Source: Saccharospirillum sp. (GTDB lineage: Bacteria; Pseudomonadota; Gammaproteobacteria; Pseudomonadales; Natronospirillaceae). Taken from it: 64,000 nt of DNA. Position 1 is the first letter of the stretch. Every line of letters begins with the position of its first letter. The stretch spans positions 36,300 through 100,299 of the forward strand of contig JAIUML010000016.1 in assembly GCA_022565595.1 (NCBI GenBank), in the 5' to 3' direction. A program made the translations under genes and the position numbers. The notes beneath the pieces were generated by a model. The model saw only the letters and a program-made list of their open reading frames with translations, was not told the DNA's origin and did no database searches. This document shows, in pieces, positions 36,592-47,891 of this stretch.

Positions 36592-37279
36592 CTACAGCCA
36601 GCCACTAAGCTCAAAGCCCAACCCCAGAGTCTGATTGAAACGGTTGTAATCGATCAGGTTCTCGCCGTAGCCATGAATATACTGCATCCTGCCGCTACCC
36701 GGTTGTTGATTGGTCGACATTGTAGGCCTGCCAAAAAGAACGGGTGGTGTATGCAAACGACAAGGAACCAAGTTCCCGGTACAGAGTTTCCAGAATCACC
36801 ACTTTGAGACTTAACTGAAACTCGACCTCAATCGGCAGTAATTCGTTGTCGATCTCGTTGATTGGGTCCGGGTCGGTTAAATAGGCCAGCGGCAATATGT
36901 AGTTGGGTCGGTTTGGTAACAAACTGAAGGGATTATTCAGTGAATACTGTTCCAGCGCAATGCGCTGTCGCAGCGGGGATCGCTCACTGCTGACACCGCT
37001 ACCGGCAGTGCTCTGCAGGCTACAATAGTTACGCAGTTGGCCCGCGGTCAACACATTGGAAGCACTTTCGACCAGTTGCAACATGCACAGTTTATAGGGT
37101 GTTAGAACAACAGCTTCCGGCCCATCGGCAGACCCTTCCGCATCGGTCGAATCCAAGTTTGCCTCCGTCTCACTCGATACTCCAGCGGCGCAGAAAAACA
37201 TCAGAAACAGACCATTCCTGGCCGCCTGCAGCAGGCGACCTAAAGCCGGTGACCCCGGCCACAGAGAGGTCACTCCCAC
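36592..37279 (-). pseudogene. pldA: outer-membrane phospholipase A with internal deletion
   Basis: The frame from 37279 has a hydrophobic leader (NGLFLMFFCAAGVSS) and the OMPLA N-terminal barrel strands: NPFSLLPNRPNYILPLAYL, EVEFQLSLKV, FAYTTRSFWQAYNVDQS. It then hits TAG at 36695-36697. One base out of frame, the family's last strands follow immediately: RMQYIHGYGENLIDYNRF and GLGFELSGWL, ending at 36592. The central part of OMPLA, which carries the His-Ser-Asn active site (HxSNG and WNR in relatives), is absent. Probably about 150 residues were deleted. The start overlaps the end of guaA. No activity is expected. Confidence 0.85.
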
Positions 37280-38847
37280 TCGATGGTCGCCGGTGGCTTC
37301 CCTGAAATGTCGTAAACAACCCGGGAAACACCGGAAATTTCGTTGATGATACGGTTGCTGACCCGCTCCAACATCTCATAAGGCAAGTGCGCCCAGCGCG
37401 CGGTCATGAAATCGATGGTTTCTACCGCACGCACAGCGATAACCCATTCGTAACGGCGGCCGTCACCCACTACTCCTACAGATTTTACCGGCAGAAAGAC
37501 GGCAAAAGCCTGAGAGACCTTGTGGTAGAAATCGGCGCGGTGCAGTTCTTCGATGAAGATGGCATCGGCCTCACGCAGCAGTGCCGCGTATTCGCGTTTG
37601 ACCTCACCAAGTATGCGTACACCGAGGCCAGGCCCCGGGAAGGGGTGGCGATAGACCATATCGTAGGGCAGTCCCAGTTCAAGGCCGATACGGCGCACCT
37701 CATCCTTGAACAGTTCACGCAGCGGTTCTACCAGTTGCAGTGCCATGTCATCCGGCAAACCACCGACGTTGTGATGGGACTTGATCACATGAGCCTTGCC
37801 GGTTTTGGCGGCGGCCGATTCGATCACATCCGGGTAAATAGTACCCTGAGCCAGAAAGCTGACATCGGGAATCTTGCTGGCCTCTTCATCGAACACTTCG
37901 ATGAATTGATGGCCAATGATTTTACGCTTTTTCTCGGGGTCGTTTTCACCGGCCAGGGCATCCAGAAAACGGTCTTCGGCGTTTACGCGAATGACTTTCA
38001 CACCCATGCTGCGCGCGAAGGTTTCCATCACCTGGTCACCTTCGTTTTTGCGCAACAGGCCGTTATCGACAAAAACACAGGTCAGTTGATCACCAATGGC
38101 CTGGTGCAACAAGGCCGCAACAACGGACGAATCGACACCACCCGAGAGGCCTAACAGCACATGGCGATCGCCGACTTGATCTCGCACTCTGGCGGTCAGG
38201 TCGTCTACGATGTTGGCGGCTGTCCAGAGTGCGTCGCAACCACAGAGTGAGCGCACAAACCGCTCCAGCATTTCCAGCCCCTTCAGGGTGTGGGTGACCT
38301 CTGGGTGAAACTGTACACCGTAGAAACGGCGGTTATCGTCGGCCATGCCAGCGATGGGGCAACTGGAGGTGGAGGCCATGAGAGCGAAGCCTTCAGGCAT
38401 GGCGCTGACCTTGTCGCCGTGACTCATCCAGACATCGAGAAAGTCGACACCCTCTGTATGGCGGTCCGACAGGCCGTCCAATAAGCGAGAGGCCTGATTG
38501 ACTTTGACTTCGGCATAGCCGAATTCCTGGTGATCGGAACCAATAACCGACCCACCCAATTGCTCAGCCATGGTTTGCATGCCGTAGCAAATACCAAGTA
38601 CCGGCACACCCAGTTCAAACACAGATTCAGGTGCCCGTGGCGATTGGTCCGCATGCACCGACTCGGGGCCACCAGAGAGAATCACACCCTGAGGTTTGAA
38701 TGCCGTGATCGCCTCGGCATCCATCTCGTAAGGATGAATCTCACAATAAACCCCAAGCTCACGGATGCGACGGGCAATCAATTGGGTGTACTGGGACCCA
38801 AAGTCCAGTATCAGAATTTTCTGGGCGTGGATGTCGAGTTGGCTCAT
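37270..38847 (-). CDS. guaA: GMP synthase (glutamine-hydrolysing)
   Basis: Converts XMP to GMP using glutamine and ATP. The 525-residue product has the class I amidotransferase domain ([10 protein letters not shown] with nucleophile Cys, FHPEVTHT with the His-Glu pair), then the ATP pyrophosphatase loop [14 protein letters not shown]. The C-terminal dimerisation domain ends in PPATIEWE, as in E. coli. Length is standard. It lies 99 bases downstream of guaB on the same strand, forming the classic guaBA unit, with the pldA remnant following. Confidence 0.98.
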   Translation of the reverse strand: MSQLDIHAQKILILDFGSQYTQLIARRIRELGVYCEIHPYEMDAEAITAFKPQGVILSGGPESVHADQSPRAPESVFELGVPVLGICYGMQTMAEQLGGSVIGSDHQEFGYAEVKVNQASRLLDGLSDRHTEGVDFLDVWMSHGDKVSAMPEGFALMASTSSCPIAGMADDNRRFYGVQFHPEVTHTLKGLEMLERFVRSLCGCDALWTAANIVDDLTARVRDQVGDRHVLLGLSGGVDSSVVAALLHQAIGDQLTCVFVDNGLLRKNEGDQVMETFARSMGVKVIRVNAEDRFLDALAGENDPEKKRKIIGHQFIEVFDEEASKIPDVSFLAQGTIYPDVIESAAAKTGKAHVIKSHHNVGGLPDDMALQLVEPLRELFKDEVRRIGLELGLPYDMVYRHPFPGPGLGVRILGEVKREYAALLREADAIFIEELHRADFYHKVSQAFAVFLPVKSVGVVGDGRRYEWVIAVRAVETIDFMTARWAHLPYEMLERVSNRIINEISGVSRVVYDISGKPPATIEWE

Positions 38848-38900
38848 GGTCGGTCCTGATCAAGAATGCAGAATTCGGCAATTGAACATTGCCTGCTTAG

Positions 38901-38927
38901 TGCGGCACAGGGATAAGGTGTGCCGCA
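38901..38927. other. 9-base perfect inverted repeat between guaB and guaA
   Basis: TGCGGCACA (38901-38909) and TGTGCCGCA (38919-38927) form a perfect stem with a 9-base loop, in the guaB-guaA spacer. No U-run follows on the minus strand, so it is not a typical terminator. It might stabilise mRNA ends or cause partial attenuation. Confidence 0.5.
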
Positions 38928-38946
38928 GCCGAGCTAACGAAAGCGC

Positions 38947-40416
38947 TTAGCCCAGGCGATAGTTGGGGGCTTCTTTGGTAATCTGCACGTCGTGAACGTG
39001 AGATTCCTTGATGCCGGCACCGGTAATCTGTACGAACTCCGGCTTGGTGCGCATCTCTTCAATGGTGCGGCAACCGGTGTACCCCATAGAGGCACGCAAG
39101 CCCCCCATCAACTGGTGCACCACGGCATGCAAGGGGCCCTTGACGGCGATGCGGCCTTCTATGCCTTCCGGCACCAGCTTTTCGACACCGCTTTCTACAG
39201 TCTGGAAATAGCGATCGCTGGAGCCCTGGTTATGCCCCATAGCACCCAGGGAACCCATACCCCGGTAGCCCTTGTAGGCGCGGCCCTGGAACAGTTCCAC
39301 CTCGCCGGGAGATTCGTCCGTACCCGCAAACATGCTGCCGGCCATAACCACTGAAGCACCGGCCACTATGGCCTTGGCGATGTCGCCCGAAAAGCGGATA
39401 CCGCCATCGGCAATGACAGGAATGTCTTTGTCTCTGAGCGCTTCTGCTACATTGGCGACGGCTGATACCTGAGGCACGCCAACGCCCGCAACAATACGAG
39501 TGGTGCAGATCGAACCAGGCCCTATCCCCACCTTCACGCCATCGGCGCCAGCCTCGGCCAGCGCCAGGGCGGCTTCAGCGGTAGCAATGTTGCCGCCAAT
39601 GACATCCACCTGAGGGTAGTTTTCCTTGATCCAGCGCACTCGGTCGATCACGCCTTTGGAGTGGCCATGAGCCGTATCAACGATGATGACATCGACACCC
39701 GCACGCACCAGAGCGTCGACTCGGTCCGGTGTTTCCGGGCCAGTGCCTACCGCCGCGCCGACACGCAGGCTGCCGTCATTATCCTTGCAGGCACTGGGAT
39801 AAGCCTGAGCCTTGTTGATGTCCTTGACGGTCATCAGTCCGCGCAGTCGAAAATCATCGTCCACGACCAGGACTTTCTCAATGCGATACTCATGCAACAG
39901 ATCACGCACATCTTCCGGGCTGATGCCTTCTTTTACTGTAACCAGCTTGTCTCGACCCGTCATGATGCTGTCGACACGGGCGTTGAGGTTCTTCTCGAAA
40001 CGGACATCCCGGCTGGTAACGATTCCGACCAGGTCATCGCCGTCCATCACCGGGACACCTGAAATGTTGTTGTCTCGCGTCAGGTTAAGCAGCTCTCTAA
40101 CCGTTGCATCATGGGCAATGGTAATGGGGTCGCGCACGACGCCTGCTTCGAACTTCTTGACCAGACGCACCTGATGGGCCTGCTGCTCGATGGTCAGGCT
40201 CTTGTGAATAATGCCGATCCCACCCTCCTGCGCCATGGCAATGGCCAAGCGAGCTTCAGTCACGGTATCCATGGCTGCCGACATCAGCGGGATGTTCAAC
40301 GGAATATTCCGACTGACACGGCTTTTCAAGCTGACGTCTTTTGGTAGTACTTCTGAATAGCCGGGAACGAGCAGAACATCGTCGAAAGTCAGGGCGTTTT
40401 GGGCAATGCGCAACAT
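38947..40416 (-). CDS. guaB: IMP dehydrogenase
   Basis: NAD-dependent oxidation of IMP to XMP, the first committed step to GMP. The 489-residue product starts [20 protein letters not shown] and has two CBS domains (about 95-205). It has the catalytic Cys loop [17 protein letters not shown] and the flap region [14 protein letters not shown]. The start at 40416 matches the family and has GGAGGG upstream; the frame to 40458 would add 14 atypical residues. guaA follows. A promoter with GC-rich discriminator lies upstream. Confidence 0.98.
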   Translation of the reverse strand: MLRIAQNALTFDDVLLVPGYSEVLPKDVSLKSRVSRNIPLNIPLMSAAMDTVTEARLAIAMAQEGGIGIIHKSLTIEQQAHQVRLVKKFEAGVVRDPITIAHDATVRELLNLTRDNNISGVPVMDGDDLVGIVTSRDVRFEKNLNARVDSIMTGRDKLVTVKEGISPEDVRDLLHEYRIEKVLVVDDDFRLRGLMTVKDINKAQAYPSACKDNDGSLRVGAAVGTGPETPDRVDALVRAGVDVIIVDTAHGHSKGVIDRVRWIKENYPQVDVIGGNIATAEAALALAEAGADGVKVGIGPGSICTTRIVAGVGVPQVSAVANVAEALRDKDIPVIADGGIRFSGDIAKAIVAGASVVMAGSMFAGTDESPGEVELFQGRAYKGYRGMGSLGAMGHNQGSSDRYFQTVESGVEKLVPEGIEGRIAVKGPLHAVVHQLMGGLRASMGYTGCRTIEEMRTKPEFVQITGAGIKESHVHDVQITKEAPNYRLG

Positions 40417-40490
40417 AGCGGGTCTTCCCTCCTGGGGCTCGGGAGATAGAGTGAGCAACCGCAGAAAGCGATTGGCTGAGTTGGCGCGGC

Positions 40491-40518
40491 ATTATAATGA
40501 GTTTTGACTCAGAACAAA
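40491..40518 (-). promoter_or_regulatory. probable guaBA promoter with GC-rich discriminator
   Basis: On the minus strand TTTGTT (40513-40518) and a perfect TATAAT (40491-40496) are 16 bases apart. TATAAT is followed by GCCGCGCC, the kind of GC-rich discriminator linked to stringent control of guaBA in enterobacteria. Between the boxes lies an inverted repeat TGAGT-CAAA-ACTCA (40498-40511) that could be an operator. The binding protein is unknown; it does not match a PurR box. Confidence 0.55.
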
Positions 40519-40655
40519 GTTTTGTGGTCAAATAGGTGGTTTATATAGTGTGCCGTTTTGCGGGCCACACAAAAGCACACCAGCAGATAATCGCACTGCC
40601 CAGAGCCAACCTCTCGCCTAGACAATCACGCTCCGAATGGATTGACCGTCGCCCG

Positions 40656-42008
40656 ATGAACCCCTTTGAAGCCAACGCACCTTTGACCGTGAGCCAGCTC
40701 AATCACCAGGTCAAATTTCTACTCGAAAGCCAGTACCCAGCGGTTCCGGTAACCGGCGAAATCTCCAACCTGTCACGCCCGGCTTCTGGCCATCTCTACT
40801 TCACCCTGAAAGATCAGGGCGCCCAGATCCGTTGTGCATTGTTCAAATCCACCCTGGCTCGCTCGCGTTACCGCCCACAACAGGGCGACAAGGTATTGTT
40901 ACGTGGCAAGCTTAGCCTCTATGAAGGCCGGGGTGATTATCAAATCATCGTCTCCGGCATACAGCCGGAAGGCGAAGGCGCCCTCCAGGCCGCGTACTTC
41001 CAACTAAAGGCGCGGCTGGAAAAGGAAGGCCTGTTCGACCCGGCACACAAGCAACCCCTACCCACCACCATTCGGCGCGTCGGTGTGGTTACTTCACGCA
41101 GTGGCGCTGCGTTCCACGATATCCGCACTGTGTTACAACGTCGCTTCCCCGCGATCGAAGTCATACTCTACCCGACAGCAGTACAGGGCAAGGAAGCGAC
41201 CGCGCAAATCGTCGACGCCATTGCAACAGCCAACCGGCTCAAACAGGTGGATGTCCTCATTGTCGGGCGTGGCGGTGGTTCACTCGAAGATCTGTGGTGC
41301 TTCAACGAAGAGGCCGTCGCCCGCGCCATTTACGACTCCGAACTGCCCATCGTCTCGGCCGTGGGTCACGAAGTCGACGTCGCCATCAGTGATTTTGTCG
41401 CAGACATTCGAGCGGCAACGCCATCTCAGGCGGCCGAACTGGTCAGCCCGGATCAGTGGGAATATCGCGAACGGGTAAGCAGACTGCTTAGCCGAATGAG
41501 CCAAAGCATCAATCTGCTGCTGGCCAGGAAACAACAGACCGTACTGCACATGAGTCAGCGCCTGCGCAACCCGGCCGAACGAGTGCGCGAGTGGCAGCAA
41601 CGGCTGGACGAACGCGAAGCCAGAATGCAGCGCGCCATCGGCAACGTGCAACAACGTCAAAGAGAACGACTGGCTCAACTGAGCGAACGCTTCAAACGTG
41701 CCAGCCCCGTTCAACGTCTGCGCCAGGACCAACACGACCTGCAACAACTGCACAGCCGCCTGACCCGCGCTCAAACGACCCACCTGAACACCCAACGCCG
41801 CCGCATGGCCGCCCTTGCAGGCCAGATGAATGCCCTGTCGCCCCTGAACACCCTGCAACGGGGTTACAGCATCACCCGAAATGAAGCAGGACAGGTGTTG
41901 CAGGAAGCAAAGCAGGTAAAAGCGGGTGACCAGATCATCACCCTGTTACGACAGGGACAGATCACCAGCCAGGTGGTTGTGACTCAGACGGACACAAAAG
42001 AGGCTTGA
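40656..42008 (+). CDS. xseA: exodeoxyribonuclease VII large subunit
   Basis: XseA with XseB degrades single-stranded DNA to oligonucleotides. The 450-residue product begins MNPFEANAPLTVSQLNHQVK and has the N-terminal OB fold (VTGEISNLSRPASGHLYFTL). The catalytic domain has VGVVTSRSGAAFHDI and the conserved LIVGRGGGSLEDLWCFNEEA. A long coiled-coil and a typical end (TLQRGYSITRNEAGQVL) follow. The start at 40656 fits the family; the longer frame to 40536 does not. It is divergent from guaB and convergent with der. xseB is not in this window. Confidence 0.96.
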   Translation: MNPFEANAPLTVSQLNHQVKFLLESQYPAVPVTGEISNLSRPASGHLYFTLKDQGAQIRCALFKSTLARSRYRPQQGDKVLLRGKLSLYEGRGDYQIIVSGIQPEGEGALQAAYFQLKARLEKEGLFDPAHKQPLPTTIRRVGVVTSRSGAAFHDIRTVLQRRFPAIEVILYPTAVQGKEATAQIVDAIATANRLKQVDVLIVGRGGGSLEDLWCFNEEAVARAIYDSELPIVSAVGHEVDVAISDFVADIRAATPSQAAELVSPDQWEYRERVSRLLSRMSQSINLLLARKQQTVLHMSQRLRNPAERVREWQQRLDEREARMQRAIGNVQQRQRERLAQLSERFKRASPVQRLRQDQHDLQQLHSRLTRAQTTHLNTQRRRMAALAGQMNALSPLNTLQRGYSITRNEAGQVLQEAKQVKAGDQIITLLRQGQITSQVVVTQTDTKEA

Positions 42009-42028
42009 ACACAGACAAACTGCGGCCA

Positions 42029-43444
42029 TCAACGACGGCCGCTGCCACCTCGCCCACCCTTCTGGCCTGAACGGGTCTTACTGCGCCCACTGCCACCGCT
42101 CTTGCCAGTTCCCTTGTTGGCAAAGGGATTGTCACCCATGCGGAACTCAAAACGGATAGGGGTACCGCGCACTTTCAAGGCCTTGCGAAAGGCATTTTCC
42201 AGATAGCGTTTGTAACTGCCGGGCAGTTTATCCAACTGATTACCGTGTACCACAATCAGCGGTGGGTTGGAGCCACCCTGATGCGCCAGGCGCGGCTTGA
42301 TGCGTCGACCATGCACCATCGGTGGTTGGTGAAGCTCCGTCACCCCCTGGAGGATCGTCGTCAACTGGTTGGTGCTCCACTTGCGCCGAGCAGACTCGTA
42401 AGCCAGGTTCACCGACTTGTAGAGATGACCGACATTGGTACCGTGCAAAGCAGAAATAAAATGGATGTCGGCCCAATCGAGAAACGGCAAGCGCCGGTCA
42501 ATGGCTTCCTTGATGGCATCCTTCTTCTCGCCATCGAGGCCGTCCCACTTGTTGACGGCGACCACCAGGCCGCGGCCTGATTCCAGCGCAAAGCCCAGCA
42601 TGTGCATGTCCTGCTCAACCAGGCCATCGCGTGCATCCATCACCAACACCACGACATTGGCATCCTGAATTGCCTGCAATGATTTGACGATGGAGAACTT
42701 CTCGACCGCTTCAGAGACACTGCGGCGACGGCGCACACCGGCGGTATCGATCAGGGTATAGGCCTGGCCGTCGCGCTCATATGGAATGTAGATGCTGTCC
42801 ATGGTCGTGCCTGGGTGGTCATATACCACAACACGATCTTCGCCCAGCATACGGTTGACCAGGGTCGACTTGCCAACGTTCGGCCGCCCGATAATGGCCA
42901 GGCGAATATTGGCCTCACCCTCGACTTCTTCATCGTCAACCGCCTCGGGTTCCGGAAAATCTTCCAGCGCCAATTCGAGCAAAGAGCGTACACCACGATT
43001 ATGTGCAGCTGCGATAGGAAAAGGATCGGACGTCAAACCCAGCTCAAAAAAGTCACCCAGAATCTGATCAGTGTCATAACCATCAGTCTTGTTGACGACC
43101 AGGATGACCGGCTTGCCACTTTTGCGCAAATGCTGGGCGATATGGTTGTCTGCTGCGGTGACACCGCTCTGGGCATCGGTAATGAACAATACGATGTCGG
43201 CCTCTTCGATGGCGGCAAGACTCTGACGCGCCATTTCGGCATCAAGCCCTTCTTCAAAACCGCTGATACCACCGGTATCAATCACGATAAAGGGTTTTTC
43301 GCCCAGCTTGCCATCACCGTATTTTCGGTCACGGGTCAGGCCTGCCCAATCGGCCACCAGGGCGTCCCGGCTGCGGGTAAAGCGGTTAAAAATCGTCGAT
43401 TTACCGACATTGGGACGCCCGACCAGGGCAATTACTGGGATCAT
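42029..43444 (-). CDS. der: ribosome biogenesis GTPase Der (EngA)
   Basis: A double GTPase needed for 50S assembly. The 471-residue product has two G domains, each starting GRPNVGKST (about residues 8-16 and 187-195), with DTGGI/DTAGV switch motifs and NKTDG/NKWDG specificity motifs. It has a C-terminal KH-like domain with [20 protein letters not shown] and a Gly/Lys/Arg-rich tail. It follows bamB on the same strand, the usual gammaproteobacterial neighbour order. Confidence 0.98.
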   Translation of the reverse strand: MIPVIALVGRPNVGKSTIFNRFTRSRDALVADWAGLTRDRKYGDGKLGEKPFIVIDTGGISGFEEGLDAEMARQSLAAIEEADIVLFITDAQSGVTAADNHIAQHLRKSGKPVILVVNKTDGYDTDQILGDFFELGLTSDPFPIAAAHNRGVRSLLELALEDFPEPEAVDDEEVEGEANIRLAIIGRPNVGKSTLVNRMLGEDRVVVYDHPGTTMDSIYIPYERDGQAYTLIDTAGVRRRRSVSEAVEKFSIVKSLQAIQDANVVVLVMDARDGLVEQDMHMLGFALESGRGLVVAVNKWDGLDGEKKDAIKEAIDRRLPFLDWADIHFISALHGTNVGHLYKSVNLAYESARRKWSTNQLTTILQGVTELHQPPMVHGRRIKPRLAHQGGSNPPLIVVHGNQLDKLPGSYKRYLENAFRKALKVRGTPIRFEFRMGDNPFANKGTGKSGGSGRSKTRSGQKGGRGGSGRR

Positions 43445-43526
43445 CTAAGGTTGTTCCACGGCCCGGAGGGCTCAAATCATTCATTGCCCGAGCGACGATT
43501 CGTCGCCGGGTGTTTCAATTGCGAAC

Positions 43527-44693
43527 TCAGCGAATCGGAAAACGGTAAGGCCGATGCGACAAGCGCTTGATGCGCGAGCTGTTACCCTGCTGTATCAGAT
43601 AATCCCCGACTACTATTGGCGCCGTGCTGATACCAGTCCAATCGACACTGCGTGTGACCAGCCACTCGCCACTTTCCTGATCCAATAGATGCACAAAGCC
43701 TTTGCCATCAGCGACAGCCAGGGTGTCCCGCCAGACAACGGCCTCACTAAGACGACGGAAGGTAAACTGCTCTTGCCGCCAGACTTCATCCAGAGTGTTT
43801 GGATCCAGCGCCAACACATGGCTGTCTGCATTGACCACAAACCAGTATTGCTCACCAACTGTCACCGAGCGATGGCTCGACAAGGCTTTAGCGCCAAGCA
43901 CTCGCCCACTGCGAGCTTCAATGACCATCAAGTCGCCCTGATAGCCGGTCGCTAATATCAGACCATCTACGACAGTAACGGCAGCGTCAACATCCACCAG
44001 GCGGCTGACATCTGTCTTGCCCTGAGCGCGTCCGATTCGGTATTCCCAGACGGTCGCGCCATCGTTGATGTTGAGGGCTATCAGCTTGCCATTGGCCAGC
44101 CCTGTAACCACCAGATCATCAACTCTGACGGGTTTCGCTGTACCGGTAATGGTCAGGCTGGGCTCGGCGTCCTGAAACACCCAGAGCGCCCTGCCCGTAT
44201 TGCGTTCAATGGCGGTTACTCGACCATCTACCGTCTGGACGATAATGCGATCCGAAAGCACCAGAGGAGCCTCGGTGGCAATGGCGGTCAGAGCGGTAGA
44301 CCAGCGTTGCTGCCCTTCCCAATCCAGCATCAGCAAATCGCCATCGCCCGTCATGACGAACAGGTTTCTGGCATCGGCACCCACCGGTGCCGTGATATGG
44401 TCGGTTACCTGTCTTCGCCAGATAAACCGACCTTCCTCACTGAGCAACACGAGCTCCCCTAACGGAGATGCCGTCAGAATGCCTTGCTCAGTCAGAGTGG
44501 GTGCAATGCGATGAAAGGGCGCGCGTGTGTTGAAATCGACCAGTATGTGCCACCAGTCGATGTCCATGCGCATCAATTCCGGGCGCTCTTCCTCTGGTGG
44601 CAAAGGAGCCGGTGCTTCGCGCAAGGTTCCCTGAGCACAGCCGGTTAAAAGAACGGCCACCATCAGTGTCAAGAGCAATCCTGAATAACGCAT
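43527..44693 (-). CDS. bamB: outer membrane assembly lipoprotein BamB
   Basis: A subunit of the BAM complex that inserts beta-barrel proteins into the outer membrane. The 388-residue precursor has a lipobox LLTGC (Cys19) and PQQ-like propeller blades (GRALWVFQDAEP, DGATVWEYRIG, SGRVLGAKALSSH, LDPNTLDEVWRQ). The stop of yfgM overlaps its start. The pair is conserved next to hisS and der in this group. Confidence 0.95.
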   Translation of the reverse strand: MRYSGLLLTLMVAVLLTGCAQGTLREAPAPLPPEEERPELMRMDIDWWHILVDFNTRAPFHRIAPTLTEQGILTASPLGELVLLSEEGRFIWRRQVTDHITAPVGADARNLFVMTGDGDLLMLDWEGQQRWSTALTAIATEAPLVLSDRIIVQTVDGRVTAIERNTGRALWVFQDAEPSLTITGTAKPVRVDDLVVTGLANGKLIALNINDGATVWEYRIGRAQGKTDVSRLVDVDAAVTVVDGLILATGYQGDLMVIEARSGRVLGAKALSSHRSVTVGEQYWFVVNADSHVLALDPNTLDEVWRQEQFTFRRLSEAVVWRDTLAVADGKGFVHLLDQESGEWLVTRSVDWTGISTAPIVVGDYLIQQGNSSRIKRLSHRPYRFPIR

Positions 44694-45328
44694 TAACTGT
44701 CGCTCGCGGTGGCCAGATCGTTTAACTTCATTTCCAGAAATGGCGTACTGATGCCTTCTTCCTGAGACCGTGCCATCGCCGTTTCATAGGCAGAGCGTGC
44801 CAGATCGTGCTGACCCTGATCGGTCAGAATATCACCACGCAGCTCATAGATGACGACGTCGAAACCGGGGCGACTGATCTGATCCAGTGTCGCCATAGCG
44901 GCGTCGAGTTCGTCGCTGGCATATTGCACCCGCGCCTTACGCACCAGTATGACAGGACGCAACTCATCGGCCGCCTGCGACAGGGCCCAGTCCAGCTCCG
45001 CCAGAGCGGTTTCATGGTTGCCTTCTGAAACGGCATCAGCCGCGCCGAGCAAGGCAGCATAGACTGCGTAGGTGGTTCTGCTGTAGTCGGATTTCAGTTG
45101 ATCAATCAGGGCTCTTCGATCGCTGGAAGGCGCACCCTGGTCTACCAGAGTCAGGAGTTCATCATACTTTACCGAGGCCCCTTCGAGGCGAGACTGTGTT
45201 GAACTCTGGTAGTAATTCCAACTGAAATAGCTGATCAAGGCGATCAGGAAACCACCGATAATCCAGTTTCCATATTGGTTCCACCACTTCTTGATCGCTT
45301 CAATTTGTTCCTGTTCTGTTTCGTACAC
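44693..45328 (-). CDS. yfgM: YfgM-like ancillary SecYEG translocon subunit
   Basis: A 211-residue inner-membrane protein with a short cytoplasmic segment (YETEQEQIEAIKKWWNQYGN), one helix (WIIGGFLIALISYFSWNYY) and a periplasmic TPR-like domain. E. coli YfgM binds PpiD at the Sec translocon and works with periplasmic chaperones. The EQEQIEAIKKWWxxYG start is diagnostic. It overlaps bamB by one base and follows hisS by about 100 bases. Confidence 0.92.
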   Translation of the reverse strand: MYETEQEQIEAIKKWWNQYGNWIIGGFLIALISYFSWNYYQSSTQSRLEGASVKYDELLTLVDQGAPSSDRRALIDQLKSDYSRTTYAVYAALLGAADAVSEGNHETALAELDWALSQAADELRPVILVRKARVQYASDELDAAMATLDQISRPGFDVVIYELRGDILTDQGQHDLARSAYETAMARSQEEGISTPFLEMKLNDLATASDS

Positions 45329-45427
45329 CTGTTAGCTCCTAATTAGGCGTTGCTACACGCCCACAGTCCCGTAATTGCCGGACATTGTCGTTGTTGTTGA
45401 ACGGAATTTAAACCGTTTAGCGAGATT

Positions 45428-46738
45428 TTACGCGAGCTTGGCACCCAATTCTGCCATCAGATCCTCGGTATTCAGAGTGACCTGCTGAGTCTCGGTGCGC
45501 AAATCCTTGACGGTTACCTGCTTCGCAGCGGCTTCTTCTTCCCCGATGATCAAGGCAAATCGGGCTCCGGATTTATCGGCTTTTTTCATCTGACTCTTGA
45601 AACTGCCGCCACCACAATGGGTGATCAAGCGCAAACCGGGTAGTTTAGACCGCAGCTCCTCGGCGACAACAAAGCCGAAGGGCTGAGCGGCTTCACCAGC
45701 GAGTATCAGGTAGGCATCCACAGTGTCATGAACCGATGCTGGCACCTTTTCAAGTGTCTCGAGCATTAAAATAAGACGCTCTACACCCAATGCCCAGCCA
45801 GCTGCCGGTGTCGGCTTGCCGCCCAGTAAAGGCACCAGATCATCATAGCGGCCACCGCCGCAGACTGTGCCTTGGGCACCCAGGCTGTCGGTCATCCACT
45901 CGAAAACGGTACGCGAGTAATAATCCAGGCCTCGTACCAGACGCGGGTTTACCTCGTAAGCGACTCCGGCCCGATCGAGCAGTGAGCACAGAGTTGAGAA
46001 GTGCTCTCGCGATGCCTCATCCAGAAAATCGTCAAAGGCTGGTGCTTCATTCAGCAGGGCCTGAGTACTTTCTGACTTGCTGTCGAGAATGCGCAGAGGG
46101 TTGCTGTACAGGCGATTCTGGCTGTCGCTGTCGAGCTTATCCTTGACGGCTTCCAGGTAATCGACCAGCGCTTTGCGATAGCGTCCGCGCGCCTCGTTGC
46201 TGCCCAGGGTATTGAGATGCAAAGTGACGTGGTCCGCAAGGCCAAGGTTGCGCAACAACCGGGCAGACAGCAGTATCAGTTCGGCATCGATGTCGGCCGA
46301 GGCTATGCCAAAGGTCTCGGCACCAATTTGATGAAACTGGCGATAACGACCTTTTTGAGGGCGTTCGTAACGGAACATGGCACCCTGATACCACAAACGT
46401 TGTACCTGGTTGTGCAGCAGGCCGTGCTGCAAGGCCGCCCGCACACAACCTGCGGTACCTTCAGGACGAAGCGTCAGGCTGTCGCCACCTCGATCCTCAA
46501 AGGTGTACATTTCTTTTTCGACGATGTCGGTGTGCTCGCCTACACCACGCTTGAACAGCGCTGTGGGTTCAACCACCGGCATACGAATTTCGCGGTACCC
46601 GTACTGGTCCAGCACTGAGCGCACCTGGCGTTCCAGGTACTGCCACACTGGACTCTGGTCAGGCAATACATCGTTCATGCCACGAATGGCCTGTAAACTG
46701 GACAATGGGGTCTCCCTTATAATCGGATTTGTCGTCAT
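45428..46738 (-). CDS. hisS: histidyl-tRNA synthetase
   Basis: Class II aminoacyl-tRNA synthetase charging tRNA-His. The 436-residue product has [12 protein letters not shown] at the N-terminus, motif 2 region [17 protein letters not shown], the histidine-specific [15 protein letters not shown] and the C-terminal anticodon-binding domain ([20 protein letters not shown]). The ATG at 46738 is preferred, but a TTG at 46771 has AAGG six bases upstream and would add 11 residues. It follows ispG closely. Confidence 0.96.
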   Translation of the reverse strand: MTTNPIIRETPLSSLQAIRGMNDVLPDQSPVWQYLERQVRSVLDQYGYREIRMPVVEPTALFKRGVGEHTDIVEKEMYTFEDRGGDSLTLRPEGTAGCVRAALQHGLLHNQVQRLWYQGAMFRYERPQKGRYRQFHQIGAETFGIASADIDAELILLSARLLRNLGLADHVTLHLNTLGSNEARGRYRKALVDYLEAVKDKLDSDSQNRLYSNPLRILDSKSESTQALLNEAPAFDDFLDEASREHFSTLCSLLDRAGVAYEVNPRLVRGLDYYSRTVFEWMTDSLGAQGTVCGGGRYDDLVPLLGGKPTPAAGWALGVERLILMLETLEKVPASVHDTVDAYLILAGEAAQPFGFVVAEELRSKLPGLRLITHCGGGSFKSQMKKADKSGARFALIIGEEEAAAKQVTVKDLRTETQQVTLNTEDLMAELGAKLA

Positions 46739-46772
46739 CCTGATCGGTCGTTTCAGGATGAACCCAGGCAAT

Positions 46773-47891
46773 TCAGGCCTTGACGATAACAGCCGCTTCC
46801 TGGTCCGCCTTTCTGGCGATACGCTCGCGAATCAGACGCTCGTAGTGATCCACCAGTTCGTCGTTCTTCACCTTGTGGTCTGGCTTGCCATCCACATAGA
46901 CCAGATTGGCCGGGCTGCCACCGGTCAGGCCGAGGTCGGCCTCCCTGGCTTCACCGGGGCCATTGACGACGCAGCCGATGACGGCGACGTCGAGCGGCTC
47001 CAGCACGTCGTCGAGGCGGCTCTCGAGTTCATTCATGACGCTGATCACATCGAAATTCTGCCGTGAACAACTCGGGCAGGCGATGAAGTTGATGCCTTTG
47101 CTGCGCAGACGCAGACTCTTGAGTATATCGAAGCCGACTTTGACTTCCTCAACCGGATCGGCTGCCAGAGACACCCTCAGGGTGTCTCCAATGCCGTCCA
47201 TCAGCAACATGCCCAGGCCTACCGATGATTTAACCGTGCCTGAACGCAGGCCACCGGCTTCGGTGATGCCCAGGTGCAGGGGCTGCTCAATCTGGCTTGC
47301 AATCAGACGGTAAGCCGCCACGGTCATGAACACGTCGGAGGCTTTCAAACTCAGCTTGAAATTCTGATAGTCGAGGCGATCGAGGATGTCGATGTGACGC
47401 ATGGCCGACTCGACCAGGGCTTCCGGTGTAGGCTCGCCATATTTTTTCTGCAGGTCCTTTTCCAATGAGCCTGCATTCACACCGATACGAATCGGGATAT
47501 TCTTGTCGCGCGCGGCTGATATGACCGCCCGGACGCGATCTTCTCGCCCAATATTGCCAGGGTTGATGCGTAGACAATCGACACCAAGCTCTGCCACGCG
47601 CAAGGCAATACGGTAATCAAAGTGTATGTCTGCCACCAGCGGCACTGATACCTGTTTGCGAATGGCACCGAAGGCATCCGCCGCCTCCATGCTTGGTACC
47701 GAAACTCGAACAATGTCGGCCCCGGCTTGCTCAAGACGTTGAATTTGCTCTACGGTCGCCGCCACATCGGTTGTTTCGGTATTGGTCATGCTTTGCACTG
47801 AAATGGGCGCATCGCCCCCTACCGGAACCTTGCCAACCCAAATTTTGCGGGACACTCGGCGCTTGATCGGACTCTGGTGTTGCTTGTTCAT
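46773..47891 (-). CDS. ispG: 4-hydroxy-3-methylbut-2-enyl diphosphate synthase
   Basis: A [4Fe-4S] enzyme of the MEP isoprenoid pathway (GcpE). The 372-residue product has the TIM barrel start [18 protein letters not shown], the conserved LRINPGNIG and the three cluster Cys residues: two in ISCPSCS-like [14 protein letters not shown] and one in CVVNGPGEA. The start at 47891 has AGGGG upstream and overlaps the pilF stop by four bases. It depends on Fe-S assembly, which the suf genes nearby can supply. Confidence 0.97.
   Translation of the reverse strand: MNKQHQSPIKRRVSRKIWVGKVPVGGDAPISVQSMTNTETTDVAATVEQIQRLEQAGADIVRVSVPSMEAADAFGAIRKQVSVPLVADIHFDYRIALRVAELGVDCLRINPGNIGREDRVRAVISAARDKNIPIRIGVNAGSLEKDLQKKYGEPTPEALVESAMRHIDILDRLDYQNFKLSLKASDVFMTVAAYRLIASQIEQPLHLGITEAGGLRSGTVKSSVGLGMLLMDGIGDTLRVSLAADPVEEVKVGFDILKSLRLRSKGINFIACPSCSRQNFDVISVMNELESRLDDVLEPLDVAVIGCVVNGPGEAREADLGLTGGSPANLVYVDGKPDHKVKNDELVDHYERLIRERIARKADQEAAVIVKA

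Noticed and set aside
37387..38154. 255-residue frame antisense to guaA
   Set aside because: Fully inside guaA, no start signal, no motif.
4951..40628. Shared 13-mer GCCTAGACAATCA upstream of glgC (about 4951) and of xseA (about 40616)
   Set aside because: A single short match with different distance to the genes and no palindromy; chance is likely in 64 kb.
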